A stretch of DNA of 32,586 nt from the NCBI GenBank assembly GCA_021783915.1, contig JAJXTI010000005.1:1-32586 (forward strand), given 5' to 3'. Shown here piece after piece: positions 1 through 9,420 of the stretch; the stretch's first letter is position 1; the number at the start of each line of letters is the position of its first letter. The notes below the pieces were generated by a model. It saw only the letters and a list, made by a program, of their open reading frames with translations. It had not been told where the DNA came from and searched no databases. Made by a program: the position numbers and the translations under genes. This stretch comes from a bacterium (GTDB taxonomy: Bacteria > Omnitrophota > Gorgyraeia > Zapsychrales > Fredricksoniimonadaceae).

Positions 1-743
1 TCTACGGGCTTCCTTATCAGACACGCGATACTTTTAAAAAAACCGTGGATGCTGTCATTAGCCTTAAACCCGACCGTATTGCCCTGTATAGTTTCGCTTA
101 TGTTCCCTGGATTTCTAAACCGCAAAATAAGTTCAATCTAAGGGCCATCCCTCTTCATGAAGAAAAATTAGATATTTTTGTCCACTCCCGCAACAGCCTG
201 TTAGAAAATGGTTACCAAGCCATTGCCATGGACCATTTTGCTTTGGAAACAGATGAAATGGCCAAAGCTTTTAATGAAGGCAGACTTTACCGTAATTTTA
301 TGGGCTATACCGTCAAACCAGCGGATGAATTCATAGGCATGGGGCCTTCGGCCATTGGTTTTTTGGAAAACACTTTTGTGCAAAACGTTAAAGTGTTGCC
401 TGAATACTATGAAATTATATCTAAAAACCACTTTCCTGTTGAACGCGGTAAGATATTAAGCCAGGATGATATTGTCCGTCAATGGGCCATCAGATGTCTT
501 ATGTGCCAATTTCAGTTGAGCAAACAGGAGTTCTTCAATAAATTCGGGTTTGAATTTGAAGATTATTTTATGCAGGAAGAGGAACATATCCACCATTGTA
601 TTGAGGATGGGCTCATCAAAGAAAACCATGAGATCATTTTTGTGACGGACTTAGGAAGGATTTTTATCCGTAACATATGTATGGGTTTTGACTGGTATTT
701 AAGGCAAAAGGATGCCCATAAACGGTTTTCAAAAACTGTGTAG
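1..743 (+). CDS. hemN: Oxygen-independent coproporphyrinogen III oxidase, C-terminal part (5' end outside window)
   Basis: Frame is open from base 3 (YGLPYQTRDTFKKTVDAV...). Contains 'ALYSFAYVPW' and 'AMDHFALETDEMAKAFNEGRLYRNFMGYT', typical of HemN. Confidence 0.93.
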   Translation, partial: YGLPYQTRDTFKKTVDAVISLKPDRIALYSFAYVPWISKPQNKFNLRAIPLHEEKLDIFVHSRNSLLENGYQAIAMDHFALETDEMAKAFNEGRLYRNFMGYTVKPADEFIGMGPSAIGFLENTFVQNVKVLPEYYEIISKNHFPVERGKILSQDDIVRQWAIRCLMCQFQLSKQEFFNKFGFEFEDYFMQEEEHIHHCIEDGLIKENHEIIFVTDLGRIFIRNICMGFDWYLRQKDAHKRFSKTV

Positions 744-763
744 GGAGAATAAGGGAGGCATTA

Positions 764-1762
764 ATGAAAAAAGACAAAACCCAGGAAGAAAGCGACTTTT
801 TACTGGCCTTTGAAGGCAAGAACAAGCGCGTGCCTGTGTGGTTCATGCGCCAGGCAGGCAGGTATTTACCCCAGTATCAATCGCTCAAAGCCAACCGCCC
901 TTTAAGGGATCTTTTTCGTGATCCGGAGATTGCGGGGGCCATTACTTTGCAGCCGGTAGAAATTTTAGGCGTCGATGCCGCTATTTTGTTCGCGGACATC
1001 CTCACCATGCCTTCAGCCATGGGTTTTGACATTGACTTTATTGATGGGAAAGGGCCCCTCATAAAAAACCCTATTTATAACGGCACGGATTTAAAACGCT
1101 TGGGTAAATTCAGCGGTCTGGAGCACGTCAACCGCACGATCCAATTGATTAACGCGGTTTTACCCTCATCGATACCGTTGATCGGTTTTGCAGGGTCTCC
1201 TTATACCGTTTTTACATATCTGTGCCATAAGCACAACCGTTTAATGTTCTCTGACCCTAAAAGTTTCCATGCTTTTATGGAACTATTGACCGCGAACACA
1301 ATTGCGTATCTTAAACAACAACAGCAAGCGGGGATCAAGGCGTTTCAGCTTTTTGATACCTGGGCGGGTTCGTTGCGCCATGAAGAATACGAGAAATTTG
1401 TCCTGCCTTATGTGCAAAAGATTTTTAAGTCGGTCAAATTACCTTCGATTTATTTCCTTAAGAATTGTGCGCATTTGATGGGCCTGATGGATAAATGCGG
1501 GGCACAGGTGTTGTCGGTATGCGAGACAGTCAATATCGCGGACATCAAAACAACCAAAGGCATTCAAGGCAATCTTTTAAACAGCTTGCTTTACGCTGAT
1601 GAGAAGACCATTATCGAAGAGACCAGAAAAATCTTAAAAGCTGCCAAGGCCAAACACCGCAAATATATTTTTAATTTAAACCACGGTGTCATGCCGGACG
1701 TTGATCCGATGAAATTAAGACTCATCGTTAAGGAAACGCATAAATTCGCCTGGCGTAAATAA
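764..1762 (+). CDS. hemE: Uroporphyrinogen decarboxylase
   Basis: 'RVPVWFMRQAGRYLPQYQ' and 'GFAGSPYTVFTYL' motifs; strong SD 'gggaggcattaatg'. Confidence 0.96.
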   Translation: MKKDKTQEESDFLLAFEGKNKRVPVWFMRQAGRYLPQYQSLKANRPLRDLFRDPEIAGAITLQPVEILGVDAAILFADILTMPSAMGFDIDFIDGKGPLIKNPIYNGTDLKRLGKFSGLEHVNRTIQLINAVLPSSIPLIGFAGSPYTVFTYLCHKHNRLMFSDPKSFHAFMELLTANTIAYLKQQQQAGIKAFQLFDTWAGSLRHEEYEKFVLPYVQKIFKSVKLPSIYFLKNCAHLMGLMDKCGAQVLSVCETVNIADIKTTKGIQGNLLNSLLYADEKTIIEETRKILKAAKAKHRKYIFNLNHGVMPDVDPMKLRLIVKETHKFAWRK

Positions 1763-1764
1763 AC

Positions 1765-2997
1765 ATGAAACGAATAGCCATCATCGGTGGAGGGATTTCT
1801 GGTTTAGCGGCCCTTCACTATCTCAAGAAACGTTTCGCCCAGAATGTCGATGTCACCCTTTACGAACGCAATCCTTATGTCGGCGGGTGCATTGCGACCT
1901 TGGAAACCCAAGGGTTCCTGTTTGAGACTGGCCCTAATTCCTTTTTGACCAACCAACCCAATACGCTGGAATTTATCGAAGAACTGGGTTTCTCTGACCA
2001 AATGATCGAGGCCAATAAAGATGCCAAGCGCCGTTATATTCAAATCAAAGGGAAATTGCACCTTCTGCCCGCAGGCCCGATAAGCTTTATTAAGACCCCA
2101 CTTTTGTCGACTAAAGATAAATTTCGCCTTATAGGCGGCCTCTTTATCAAAAACATCTCCAAAGACCAAAGTGTTTATGATTACACTTCCCAACGTTTTG
2201 GCGCCGCCGTCACCCAACGGCTGGTCGACCCTTTTTTAACAGGAATCTACGCGGGGGATATCCAACGTCTGCACATGGCTTCAGTTTTTTCAAAGTTGTG
2301 GGCCGCCAAAGGCCAGAAAAAAAAGAAGACCAGACTATGCACATTTAAAAATGGCATGGGAAGTTTTATTAAACATCTGTCTCAACAGCATAAAGCCTGT
2401 ATCCAAACAGGCATTGAAATTGGCAATCTAGAGCAAATCAAGGCAGATATTATTATTTGTTCAACCCCCGCTTATATCACCTCTCGATTGCTTAATATGG
2501 ATGTTCTTAATCGAATTCCTTATGCGCCGGTGGCTGTGGTTGGTTTAGTTGTTAAAAAGAATTCGTTAAAGAATTCACCGGATGGGTTTGGGTATCTGGT
2601 CCCCTCACAGGAAGGCAAAGAGGTCTTGGGTGTCCTTTTAGAAAGCAACGTATTTGTTCGTCAAAATAAAGAAGAAAAAATGTTCATCCGTATCATGTTA
2701 GGAGGGTCCCGCCATCCCGCCATCATCAATGATTCTACGGAAACAATTTTAGCCAAAGCCATGCGGGAAATTGATGAAATTTATGGATTCAATGAACGCC
2801 CTTTAAGTGCCTCTGTCAAATTATGGCCCCGGGGAATTCCCCAATATGAACTCGATTATCCCGTCTTACGCCAAGCCATCAGGGACGATCTTCAAAAGAG
2901 ACCTAATTTATATTTGTGTGCTAATTATCTGGATGGTATTTCATTTAACGACTGCATCAAAAATGCCCGGGAATTAATAGATAGATTGGTTGTCTGA
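1765..2997 (+). CDS. hemY: Protoporphyrinogen oxidase (HemY/HemG, FAD-dependent type)
   Basis: N-terminal 'IAIIGGGISGLAALHYL' FAD motif, 'GGCIATLETQGFLFETGPNSF', 'RLVDPFLTGIYAGD', and a C-terminal 'NYLDGISFNDCI' region; sits in a heme gene cluster. Confidence 0.93.
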   Translation: MKRIAIIGGGISGLAALHYLKKRFAQNVDVTLYERNPYVGGCIATLETQGFLFETGPNSFLTNQPNTLEFIEELGFSDQMIEANKDAKRRYIQIKGKLHLLPAGPISFIKTPLLSTKDKFRLIGGLFIKNISKDQSVYDYTSQRFGAAVTQRLVDPFLTGIYAGDIQRLHMASVFSKLWAAKGQKKKKTRLCTFKNGMGSFIKHLSQQHKACIQTGIEIGNLEQIKADIIICSTPAYITSRLLNMDVLNRIPYAPVAVVGLVVKKNSLKNSPDGFGYLVPSQEGKEVLGVLLESNVFVRQNKEEKMFIRIMLGGSRHPAIINDSTETILAKAMREIDEIYGFNERPLSASVKLWPRGIPQYELDYPVLRQAIRDDLQKRPNLYLCANYLDGISFNDCIKNARELIDRLVV

Positions 2998-3069
2998 TCT
3001 CAGAAATGCCCTTAGAAATTCAAAAAATTCTTATATTTTTTTTATAACTTTATGTTATCATAGCAACCT

Positions 3070-4251
3070 ATGGTTTGGATAATTTGTATTTTTATTTTGG
3101 TTTTTAGCGGTTGCCAACAAAAAACTTCTGAGCGTCATTATACAGAAGTTGTATTGCAAGCCCCTGACCAACCATTACCCAAAGCCTCTGAAGGTATGGA
3201 TGCCACTGATCCTCACGCGGGGCTAGACATGTCTTCCATGGTCTTGCCGCCGTCCGTTACAACTTCAATGAGCGGTATGTTTTCTTGGACTACACCGCAA
3301 GGCTGGAAACAAGAAGCCGGAAGTGGTATGCGCTTGGCGACTTTCCATCTGGTTTCTGACACAAAGGCCATTGATTGTTCGATAGTTTCTTTAGGGGGCA
3401 TGGCTGGCGGCCTGGAGGCTAATTTGCGCCGTTGGATGGGGCAAATGGGAATTCAAGCCTCCCGGGATGAACTCGCTACCCTTATTAGTTCCGCCTTAAG
3501 CACTAAAATTAAAAGCGGGCAGGAAGCCAAGATTTTTGACTTTACTACCATTCAATCCAAAGCCAAGCCGACAGATAAGAGCATGGTCACAGTCATGGTT
3601 TCCATTGGTGATGTGACCTTGTTTGTGAAAATGACAGGGACTGTTAATACTGTCAAGAAAAACAAAGCCGACTTCTTAAAACTTGTCGAATCTATTGAGT
3701 CCCATATGCCTTCAGGAGATGTTTCCACTGCTGGCAATGATGTGAGCAATCCTCATGCCGGTTTAGACATGTCTGCTATGGCTGGATTCATGGGAGGGGG
3801 AACGGGGAATTCGCAAAACATGCTGGTTTGGGAAAATCCCCAGGGTTGGAAAGAAGAACCAGGCACCCAAATGCGTCTTGCTACTTTCCACATGGCCTCT
3901 GATCCAAAAGCCATAGATTGTTCCATTATATCTTTAGCGGGTTCCGCCGGAGGACTGGAGGCCAATTTGGCCCGTTGGGCAGGACAACTTGGGTTGCAAG
4001 ATTCCCAAGACAATTTAAAACAACTGACCGGTTCAGCCCAAAGCCTTACAACAAAAGGGGGACGGGAAGCCATGGTCTTTGATTTTACGGTTATACAATC
4101 CAAGGCCGCTCCGTCAGATCAAAGCATGATTGCAGCGATGATTGCCATGGGCCAGTCAACTGTTTTTGTAAAAATGACTGGTTCTGTCGAGTCTGTGAAG
4201 CAGAATAAAAATAATTTCTTAAAACTAGTACGCTCCATTTCCCATAAATAA
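3070..4251 (+). CDS. Putative lipoprotein with two tandem copies of a ~180-aa domain, each beginning with [DN]PHAGLDMS[SA]M
   Basis: Hydrophobic N-terminus ending in 'LVFSGC' (lipobox-like). Copies include 'WTTPQGWKQEAGSGMRLATFHLVSDTKAIDCSIVSLGGMAGGLEANLRRWMGQMG' and 'WENPQGWKEEPGTQMRLATFHMASDPKAIDCSIISLAGSAGGLEANLARWAGQLG'. Confidence 0.85.
   Translation: MVWIICIFILVFSGCQQKTSERHYTEVVLQAPDQPLPKASEGMDATDPHAGLDMSSMVLPPSVTTSMSGMFSWTTPQGWKQEAGSGMRLATFHLVSDTKAIDCSIVSLGGMAGGLEANLRRWMGQMGIQASRDELATLISSALSTKIKSGQEAKIFDFTTIQSKAKPTDKSMVTVMVSIGDVTLFVKMTGTVNTVKKNKADFLKLVESIESHMPSGDVSTAGNDVSNPHAGLDMSAMAGFMGGGTGNSQNMLVWENPQGWKEEPGTQMRLATFHMASDPKAIDCSIISLAGSAGGLEANLARWAGQLGLQDSQDNLKQLTGSAQSLTTKGGREAMVFDFTVIQSKAAPSDQSMIAAMIAMGQSTVFVKMTGSVESVKQNKNNFLKLVRSISHK
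3208..4251 (+). repeat. Intragenic tandem domain duplication (units start 3208 and 3748, exactly 540 nt apart)
   Basis: 'gatcctcacgcggggctagacatgtcttccatg' at 3208 and 'aatcctcatgccggtttagacatgtctgctatg' at 3748; protein similarity persists through both units. Confidence 0.9.
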
Positions 4252-4252
4252 T

Positions 4253-5353
4253 ATGATCAAAGCGTTAAGTTCCACCCGTATCACTGTCGTTTGTCTGTTT
4301 TTGCTATTTATCCTTACCTTTTGGGGTACCATCGCTCAAGTCCAACAGGGTTTATATGTGGCGCAAGAACGTTTTTTTAATTCCTTTTTCTTCTTGGCCG
4401 CAGGATTTATACCATTTCCAGGCGCCCAACTGGTCCTTTGGGTCTTATTTATCAATTTAATTTGTATGTTGGTTGCGGATTTCGCTAAATTCCGCCATTT
4501 GTCTAATATTGGCAACCTTATTATTCATTGCGGCCTAATTTTATATTTTGTCGCGGCTTTCATGGTCTTTCAAGTTTCCCAAGAATCTAACGTGCATTTA
4601 AGGGAAGGACAGGGGACCAATGTTTCCACTTCTTACCAGGATTGGGAGGTGGCCTGCTGGACGGATAATTCCGAAAAACACCAGGTAACGGCCTTTGATA
4701 CAAAAAATTTTAAACCTGGTTTCCATGTCCCTTTTAAAAATAAAAATTTTACCCTCACAGTCAAACAATTTTACCCCAACAGTGACGCTTTTAACGCTCC
4801 CGACAATAAAAAGAACCCGATAATCCTTAATGATTCAGGCATTACAATGTTAACGCCTAAACCTGTCCTTAAAGAAAAAGAACGGAACATAGCTGGTGGC
4901 GTCTTTACACTAAAATTCGATGATAAATCTTACACTTTGATTCTCTTCGGGGCCGAAGCCCAACCGACAAAAGTACCCATTGCCGGCAAAACTTATTATT
5001 TTATATTGCGCCATAAACGCTACCAATTGCCATTTACAATCAAACTGGATCATTTCAAAGCTGAATTCTACCCTGGCACGGACATGGCTAAAAGCTATGA
5101 AAGCATGGTCACGATTTCCACAGGTTCATTGCAGCGCCAGGTGCGCATTTACATGAACAACCCTCTAAGGTATAAAGATTACACCGTCTACCAGGCTTCC
5201 TATGATGTGGACAATATGGGAAGGCAATATTCAACATTGGCCGTGGTCAAGAATTTTGCCAGGGTCTTGCCTTACATAGCTTGCTTGGCTGTTTTTCTGG
5301 GGTTGGCTTTGCATTTTCTTATTCAAGCGTTTATTTCAAAGGCCAAAGAATGA
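4253..5353 (+). CDS. resB: ResB-like cytochrome c biogenesis protein (System II)
   Basis: Three N-terminal TM segments and a C-terminal TM around an extracytoplasmic domain; 'NPLRYKDYTVYQASYD' ResB-like motif; directly precedes ccsA. Confidence 0.88.
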   Translation: MIKALSSTRITVVCLFLLFILTFWGTIAQVQQGLYVAQERFFNSFFFLAAGFIPFPGAQLVLWVLFINLICMLVADFAKFRHLSNIGNLIIHCGLILYFVAAFMVFQVSQESNVHLREGQGTNVSTSYQDWEVACWTDNSEKHQVTAFDTKNFKPGFHVPFKNKNFTLTVKQFYPNSDAFNAPDNKKNPIILNDSGITMLTPKPVLKEKERNIAGGVFTLKFDDKSYTLILFGAEAQPTKVPIAGKTYYFILRHKRYQLPFTIKLDHFKAEFYPGTDMAKSYESMVTISTGSLQRQVRIYMNNPLRYKDYTVYQASYDVDNMGRQYSTLAVVKNFARVLPYIACLAVFLGLALHFLIQAFISKAKE

Positions 5354-7206
5354 AAAGAAAAATATTTTTTACCTTAGCCTTAAGTCTGTCTTTTTTGGGT
5401 GTCGCTTTTGCCGATCCAGGGGTCAAGGACTTTAAAAATTTTAAAAGCATTCCGGTGCTTGACGACGGACGCCTGAAGCCTTTAGACACTTACGCCCGTG
5501 GCCTGTTGACCCAATTTTCAGGTAAAGACCATTATGAAAAACAAGAGGCCTCTGCCTGGCTGGCCTCTCTTTTCTTTGACCCTGAATCCACACTCAACGA
5601 TAAAATTTTCTTAATCAATAACCCCGATGTCGCGACAGCCTTGGGGATCACTCCGCAACGGCAGCGTCAATATACTCCCGCTCAATTACAAAAAAGTTAT
5701 CCCAAACTGGCAGAACTCCAAGAGGCAGCAAGAAAAATCCCTGAAAAAGAACGGAGCGTCATCGAGAACGAAATTTTACGCGTCTTCGACAATATTAACC
5801 TTTACGCGGACCTTTCCCGTTCTTTTTTATTTGCCTACCCACAAAATGATTTTACTATCACCTCTCAAACGACCAAAACTCAATTGGGACTGCCATTGGG
5901 GCAAAATCAATTCAGTTTTATCGATCTGGCCCTTAAAGCCAAGAAAATGAGGGAAGCGGCCCAAAACTTAGGAAACAAACCACCCTCTGAATACACACCA
6001 GACGAGACAGAGCTTCTCCAGACGGTGACCAATTTGTTCCGTTGGTCAACGGACTACAAAGATTTCCCTTTTACGGTCATACCATCTAGCCAGGGCGGCA
6101 GGTGGTTAAGCCCATGGGACGCCATAGCGACGGATTTTAGCAATGACCAGACCCGTAAGCTGGTTATGCTTTGGAATAATATGGCCATCAGTTACGTGCA
6201 GGGTAACGACGTGGAGTTTGATGTGGCCGCGCGTTTATATCTTGATACGGTGCGCAATTCACTGTCCCCGGGACAGCTTAAAAAGATGGACAAATTCCCC
6301 TTAGAATTGTTCTACCAGGCCAGCAGCCCTTTTACCTGGGCCATTATGTTTTATATCTGCGCTTTTATTTTCTTTATCATCTCTTTTTCATCCGCGAAAC
6401 CGCTTTGGTACCGTTTAGGGCTGCTGAGCGTCATCGCAGGCTTTGTCCCGCATGTTTTAGGCCTGATTATGCGCATTATCATCATGGCGCGCCCGCCGGT
6501 GTCCAGTCTTTATGAAACTTTCATCTTTGTCGGTTTTATCACCGTTTTTCTTGGGCTTGTAATTGAGCACTACAACAGGCAATGGTTGGGCATTGTCACG
6601 GCGGCCATTAGCGGCACGGCTTTATTGTTTATTGCCAATAAATACAGCGCTGAAGGGGACACCCTTAAGATGCTCATTGCCGTGCTTAATTCTAATTTTT
6701 GGCTTGCAACGCATGTTACAACCATCACCATGGGCTATGGGGCCACATGTGTAGGGGGAGTGCTGGGGCATATTTGGCTTTTACAGGCGGCCTTTGGTCA
6801 GGACAACCAGACCCTGGACAAAACTTTTAAAACAACCCTTGGTATTTTGGGGGTGGCCCTCACCCTGACCTTCCTGGGGACAAATCTCGGAGGTATTTGG
6901 GCCGACCAAAGTTGGGGAAGGTTCTGGGGTTGGGATCCTAAAGAAAATGGGGCCCTCATGATCGTTCTTTGGACAGCACTGCTCTTTCATGCCAAGATTG
7001 CCAAAATGATAGGCCCCCTGGGGCTTGCCATAGGAGCTGTCATCGGTATGATGGTTGTCATGTGGGCCTGGTTTGGTGTCAACCTTCTAAGCGTAGGCCT
7101 CCACTCCTACGGTTTTACCTCTGGGGTTGCTACAAGCTTGATCGTCTATGCTATTTGTGAGATAATCTTTCTAATAGCCATCTCTTGGAGAATCTGTAAA
7201 AAGTAA
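5350..7206 (+). CDS. ccsA: CcsA/ResC-type cytochrome c biogenesis protein with long N-terminal extracytoplasmic region
   Basis: WWD-type motif 'WADQSWGRFWGWDPKENGALMIVLWTALLFHAKI' and 'GVNLLSVGLHSYGF'. Likely start is ATG 5350, overlapping the resB stop (ATGA), not 5281 as in the ORF track; it begins with a signal-peptide-like MKRKIFFTLALSLSFLGVAFA. Confidence 0.93.
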   Translation: MKRKIFFTLALSLSFLGVAFADPGVKDFKNFKSIPVLDDGRLKPLDTYARGLLTQFSGKDHYEKQEASAWLASLFFDPESTLNDKIFLINNPDVATALGITPQRQRQYTPAQLQKSYPKLAELQEAARKIPEKERSVIENEILRVFDNINLYADLSRSFLFAYPQNDFTITSQTTKTQLGLPLGQNQFSFIDLALKAKKMREAAQNLGNKPPSEYTPDETELLQTVTNLFRWSTDYKDFPFTVIPSSQGGRWLSPWDAIATDFSNDQTRKLVMLWNNMAISYVQGNDVEFDVAARLYLDTVRNSLSPGQLKKMDKFPLELFYQASSPFTWAIMFYICAFIFFIISFSSAKPLWYRLGLLSVIAGFVPHVLGLIMRIIIMARPPVSSLYETFIFVGFITVFLGLVIEHYNRQWLGIVTAAISGTALLFIANKYSAEGDTLKMLIAVLNSNFWLATHVTTITMGYGATCVGGVLGHIWLLQAAFGQDNQTLDKTFKTTLGILGVALTLTFLGTNLGGIWADQSWGRFWGWDPKENGALMIVLWTALLFHAKIAKMIGPLGLAIGAVIGMMVVMWAWFGVNLLSVGLHSYGFTSGVATSLIVYAICEIIFLIAISWRICKK

Positions 7207-7210
7207 TCCT

Positions 7211-8395
7211 ATGGTTTCCGTTTACCAAGCTGAACACATTATTTTAAATAATGTCAGGCTCTTGGATTGTCAGACCATTCCCTTATCCCAAGCCTACGGC
7301 CGTTTGCTGCGTGAAGATATCCGCAATGACCGTGACCAGCCGCCTTTTGATAAAGCCCTTGCGGACGGCATAGCTATTCATATCAGCAGCTACGACAAGG
7401 GTTTAAGGGAATTTCCTATAGAAAAAACTATCACCGCAGGAGACAAACCTTATCAGTTAAAGAATATAAACCATTGTGTGCGTATTATGACCGGCTCCGT
7501 GCTCCCAAATGGTTGTAACGCTATCGTACCCATTGAACAAGTTGCCATTGATGCGGACACGGCGGGACTAAAGGGGTGGACATTAGTCAAATTAAAACAA
7601 AATATACGTTTTAAATCCAGTGATAGTAAGAATCGACAATTGCTCATTAAAGAACCTTGCCAACTGCTGACACCGCAAATCGGTATTTTAGCGGCTGTAG
7701 GTAAAACCAAGGTCAAGGTCAGTGTACAGCCTAACATCGCCGTTATTTCTACGGGAGACGAACTTGTAGATGTCGATAAACAACCAAAAACTTATCAAAC
7801 CAGGCTTTCCAATAGTTACGCTCTTAAGGCCCTGCTTGAAGGTAGCGGGTTGGCCAGGGGGACCCTTTTCCATTACTCTGACAATAAAAAGGCCCTTATT
7901 AAAGGCCTTGCTAAAAATTTGGAAGATTTTGATATGCTTATATTAAGTGGCGGAGTGTCCATGGGGGAATTCGACTATGTGCCGGAAGCCCTGAAACAAT
8001 TAGGTGTTAAAGCGCTTTTCCATAAAGTCGCCCAAAAACCAGGCAGACCTTTTTGGTTTGGCAAAACCAGAAAAGGTAAGGTGGTGTTCGCATTACCTGG
8101 AAACCCCGTCTCAACCCAAATTTGCGCTTACAGGTATGTTATCCCTTTTTTGAAGAAAGCGGCTGGATTCAAGTTAACCCAGGAGCACACGTTTTTATCT
8201 CACGGGACAGAAAAGACGGAAGATCTGACATTATTTCTACCGGTAAGCACCAATGAAAAAAACGGGGTTCGTTATGCTGAGGTTGTAGCTATGGGAGGAT
8301 CTGGAGATTTTGCCGCACTGGCCAAAGCTGACGGATTTATCGAATATGACCAAAATCAAAAATCTTTATGGCCTTATTTTAGCTGGCGGGTCTAG
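7211..8395 (+). CDS. moeA: Molybdopterin molybdenumtransferase
   Basis: 'ISTGDELV', 'LSGGVSMGEFDYV', 'KVAQKPGRPFWFGK', 'VFALPGNPVST'. Confidence 0.95.
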   Translation: MVSVYQAEHIILNNVRLLDCQTIPLSQAYGRLLREDIRNDRDQPPFDKALADGIAIHISSYDKGLREFPIEKTITAGDKPYQLKNINHCVRIMTGSVLPNGCNAIVPIEQVAIDADTAGLKGWTLVKLKQNIRFKSSDSKNRQLLIKEPCQLLTPQIGILAAVGKTKVKVSVQPNIAVISTGDELVDVDKQPKTYQTRLSNSYALKALLEGSGLARGTLFHYSDNKKALIKGLAKNLEDFDMLILSGGVSMGEFDYVPEALKQLGVKALFHKVAQKPGRPFWFGKTRKGKVVFALPGNPVSTQICAYRYVIPFLKKAAGFKLTQEHTFLSHGTEKTEDLTLFLPVSTNEKNGVRYAEVVAMGGSGDFAALAKADGFIEYDQNQKSLWPYFSWRV

Positions 8396-8975
8396 CAAAC
8401 GCATGGGGCAGGACAAGACCCTCATGGATTATCATGGCAAGCCACAAATTGAACATGTCCATAACCTGCTTGAAGTCCATTGTACCAAAGTTTTTTTATC
8501 CAAACGGGCAGACCAAAAAGCTCACAAAGGGGTCCTCTCAATTGATGATGACCAAAGTTTCCTTAATATAGGCCCTTTAGGGGGGATTCTGTCTGCCATG
8601 AAAACTTGCCCTGAAAGTTCGTGGCTGGTGATGGCCTGTGATTTACCTTTTGTGACCCAAGAAACTTTGGGATTTCTTATTCAAAATCGTGATCCTCAAA
8701 AAATAGCCACAGCTTTTAGAAGCGTCCATGATGGTTTACCTGAACCTTTATGCGCTATTTGGGAAGGACCCGGATATCCTGAAATTCTTGGATTTTTTAA
8801 AAAAAATGTCCATTGTCCCCGGAAAGTCCTTATTAATAGTAATACAAAATTGCTGGAACAAGAAGACCCAAGGTGGTTGGACAATGTCAATGACCAAACG
8901 GAATTCAAACAGGCCATAAACCATTTTAAAAAAGGAAATATTTATGTTGAATATTTTGACACCACTGCACCCTAA
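8346..8975 (+). CDS. mobA: Molybdenum cofactor guanylyltransferase
   Basis: 'GLILAGGSSKRMGQDKTLMDYHGKP', 'GPLGGILSAM', 'VMACDLPFV'. Start set to ATG 8346 (MTKIKNLYGLILAGG), overlapping moeA. Confidence 0.92.
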   Translation: MTKIKNLYGLILAGGSSKRMGQDKTLMDYHGKPQIEHVHNLLEVHCTKVFLSKRADQKAHKGVLSIDDDQSFLNIGPLGGILSAMKTCPESSWLVMACDLPFVTQETLGFLIQNRDPQKIATAFRSVHDGLPEPLCAIWEGPGYPEILGFFKKNVHCPRKVLINSNTKLLEQEDPRWLDNVNDQTEFKQAINHFKKGNIYVEYFDTTAP

Positions 8976-9369
8976 ATTGGTCCATTTTCCCATTGCTCTT
9001 TTGACTACGGCGTTTCTCTTCGAAGTTTTAAGCCGTTTGTTTAAAAAAGACCTGCTTTCGCAAGCGGCCATACTCATCTATTGTTTTGCCGCTGTTTTTA
9101 CCCCTGTAGTTGTTTATAGCGGGCTTTTAGAACAAGCCAGGCTCCATTTGCATCATCCTGTTTTGACCCACCATAAAACTTTTGCGCTTTTGACCATGTG
9201 GATTTCCTTGGTTTCTTTACCGGTCCTTGGGTTGTTCAACAAGATATTTCCTAAGGCCTTTAGAAATTTCTTTCTTATTCTGTTGTCCATCCTTGTGGTA
9301 ACAGTCACAATAACAGCCTACTACGGAGGTGAAATGGTATACGAGTATTCCGTAGGAGTCAGCTCATAA
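8944..9369 (+). CDS. DUF2231-like integral membrane protein
   Basis: 'LHPKLVHFPIALL' at the N-terminus, four hydrophobic segments, and terminal 'YYGGEMVYEYSVGV' characteristic of DUF2231. Confidence 0.8.
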   Translation: MLNILTPLHPKLVHFPIALLTTAFLFEVLSRLFKKDLLSQAAILIYCFAAVFTPVVVYSGLLEQARLHLHHPVLTHHKTFALLTMWISLVSLPVLGLFNKIFPKAFRNFFLILLSILVVTVTITAYYGGEMVYEYSVGVSS

Positions 9370-9420
9370 TCCATTAACTTCTATTGCCAGCTAACCTGGT
9401 TTTTGATATATTTTATCATT

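Noticed and set aside
5281-5349. Upstream start for CcsA at 5281
   Set aside because: ATG 5350 gives a proper signal peptide and an ATGA overlap with resB; the upstream extension lies inside the resB frame.
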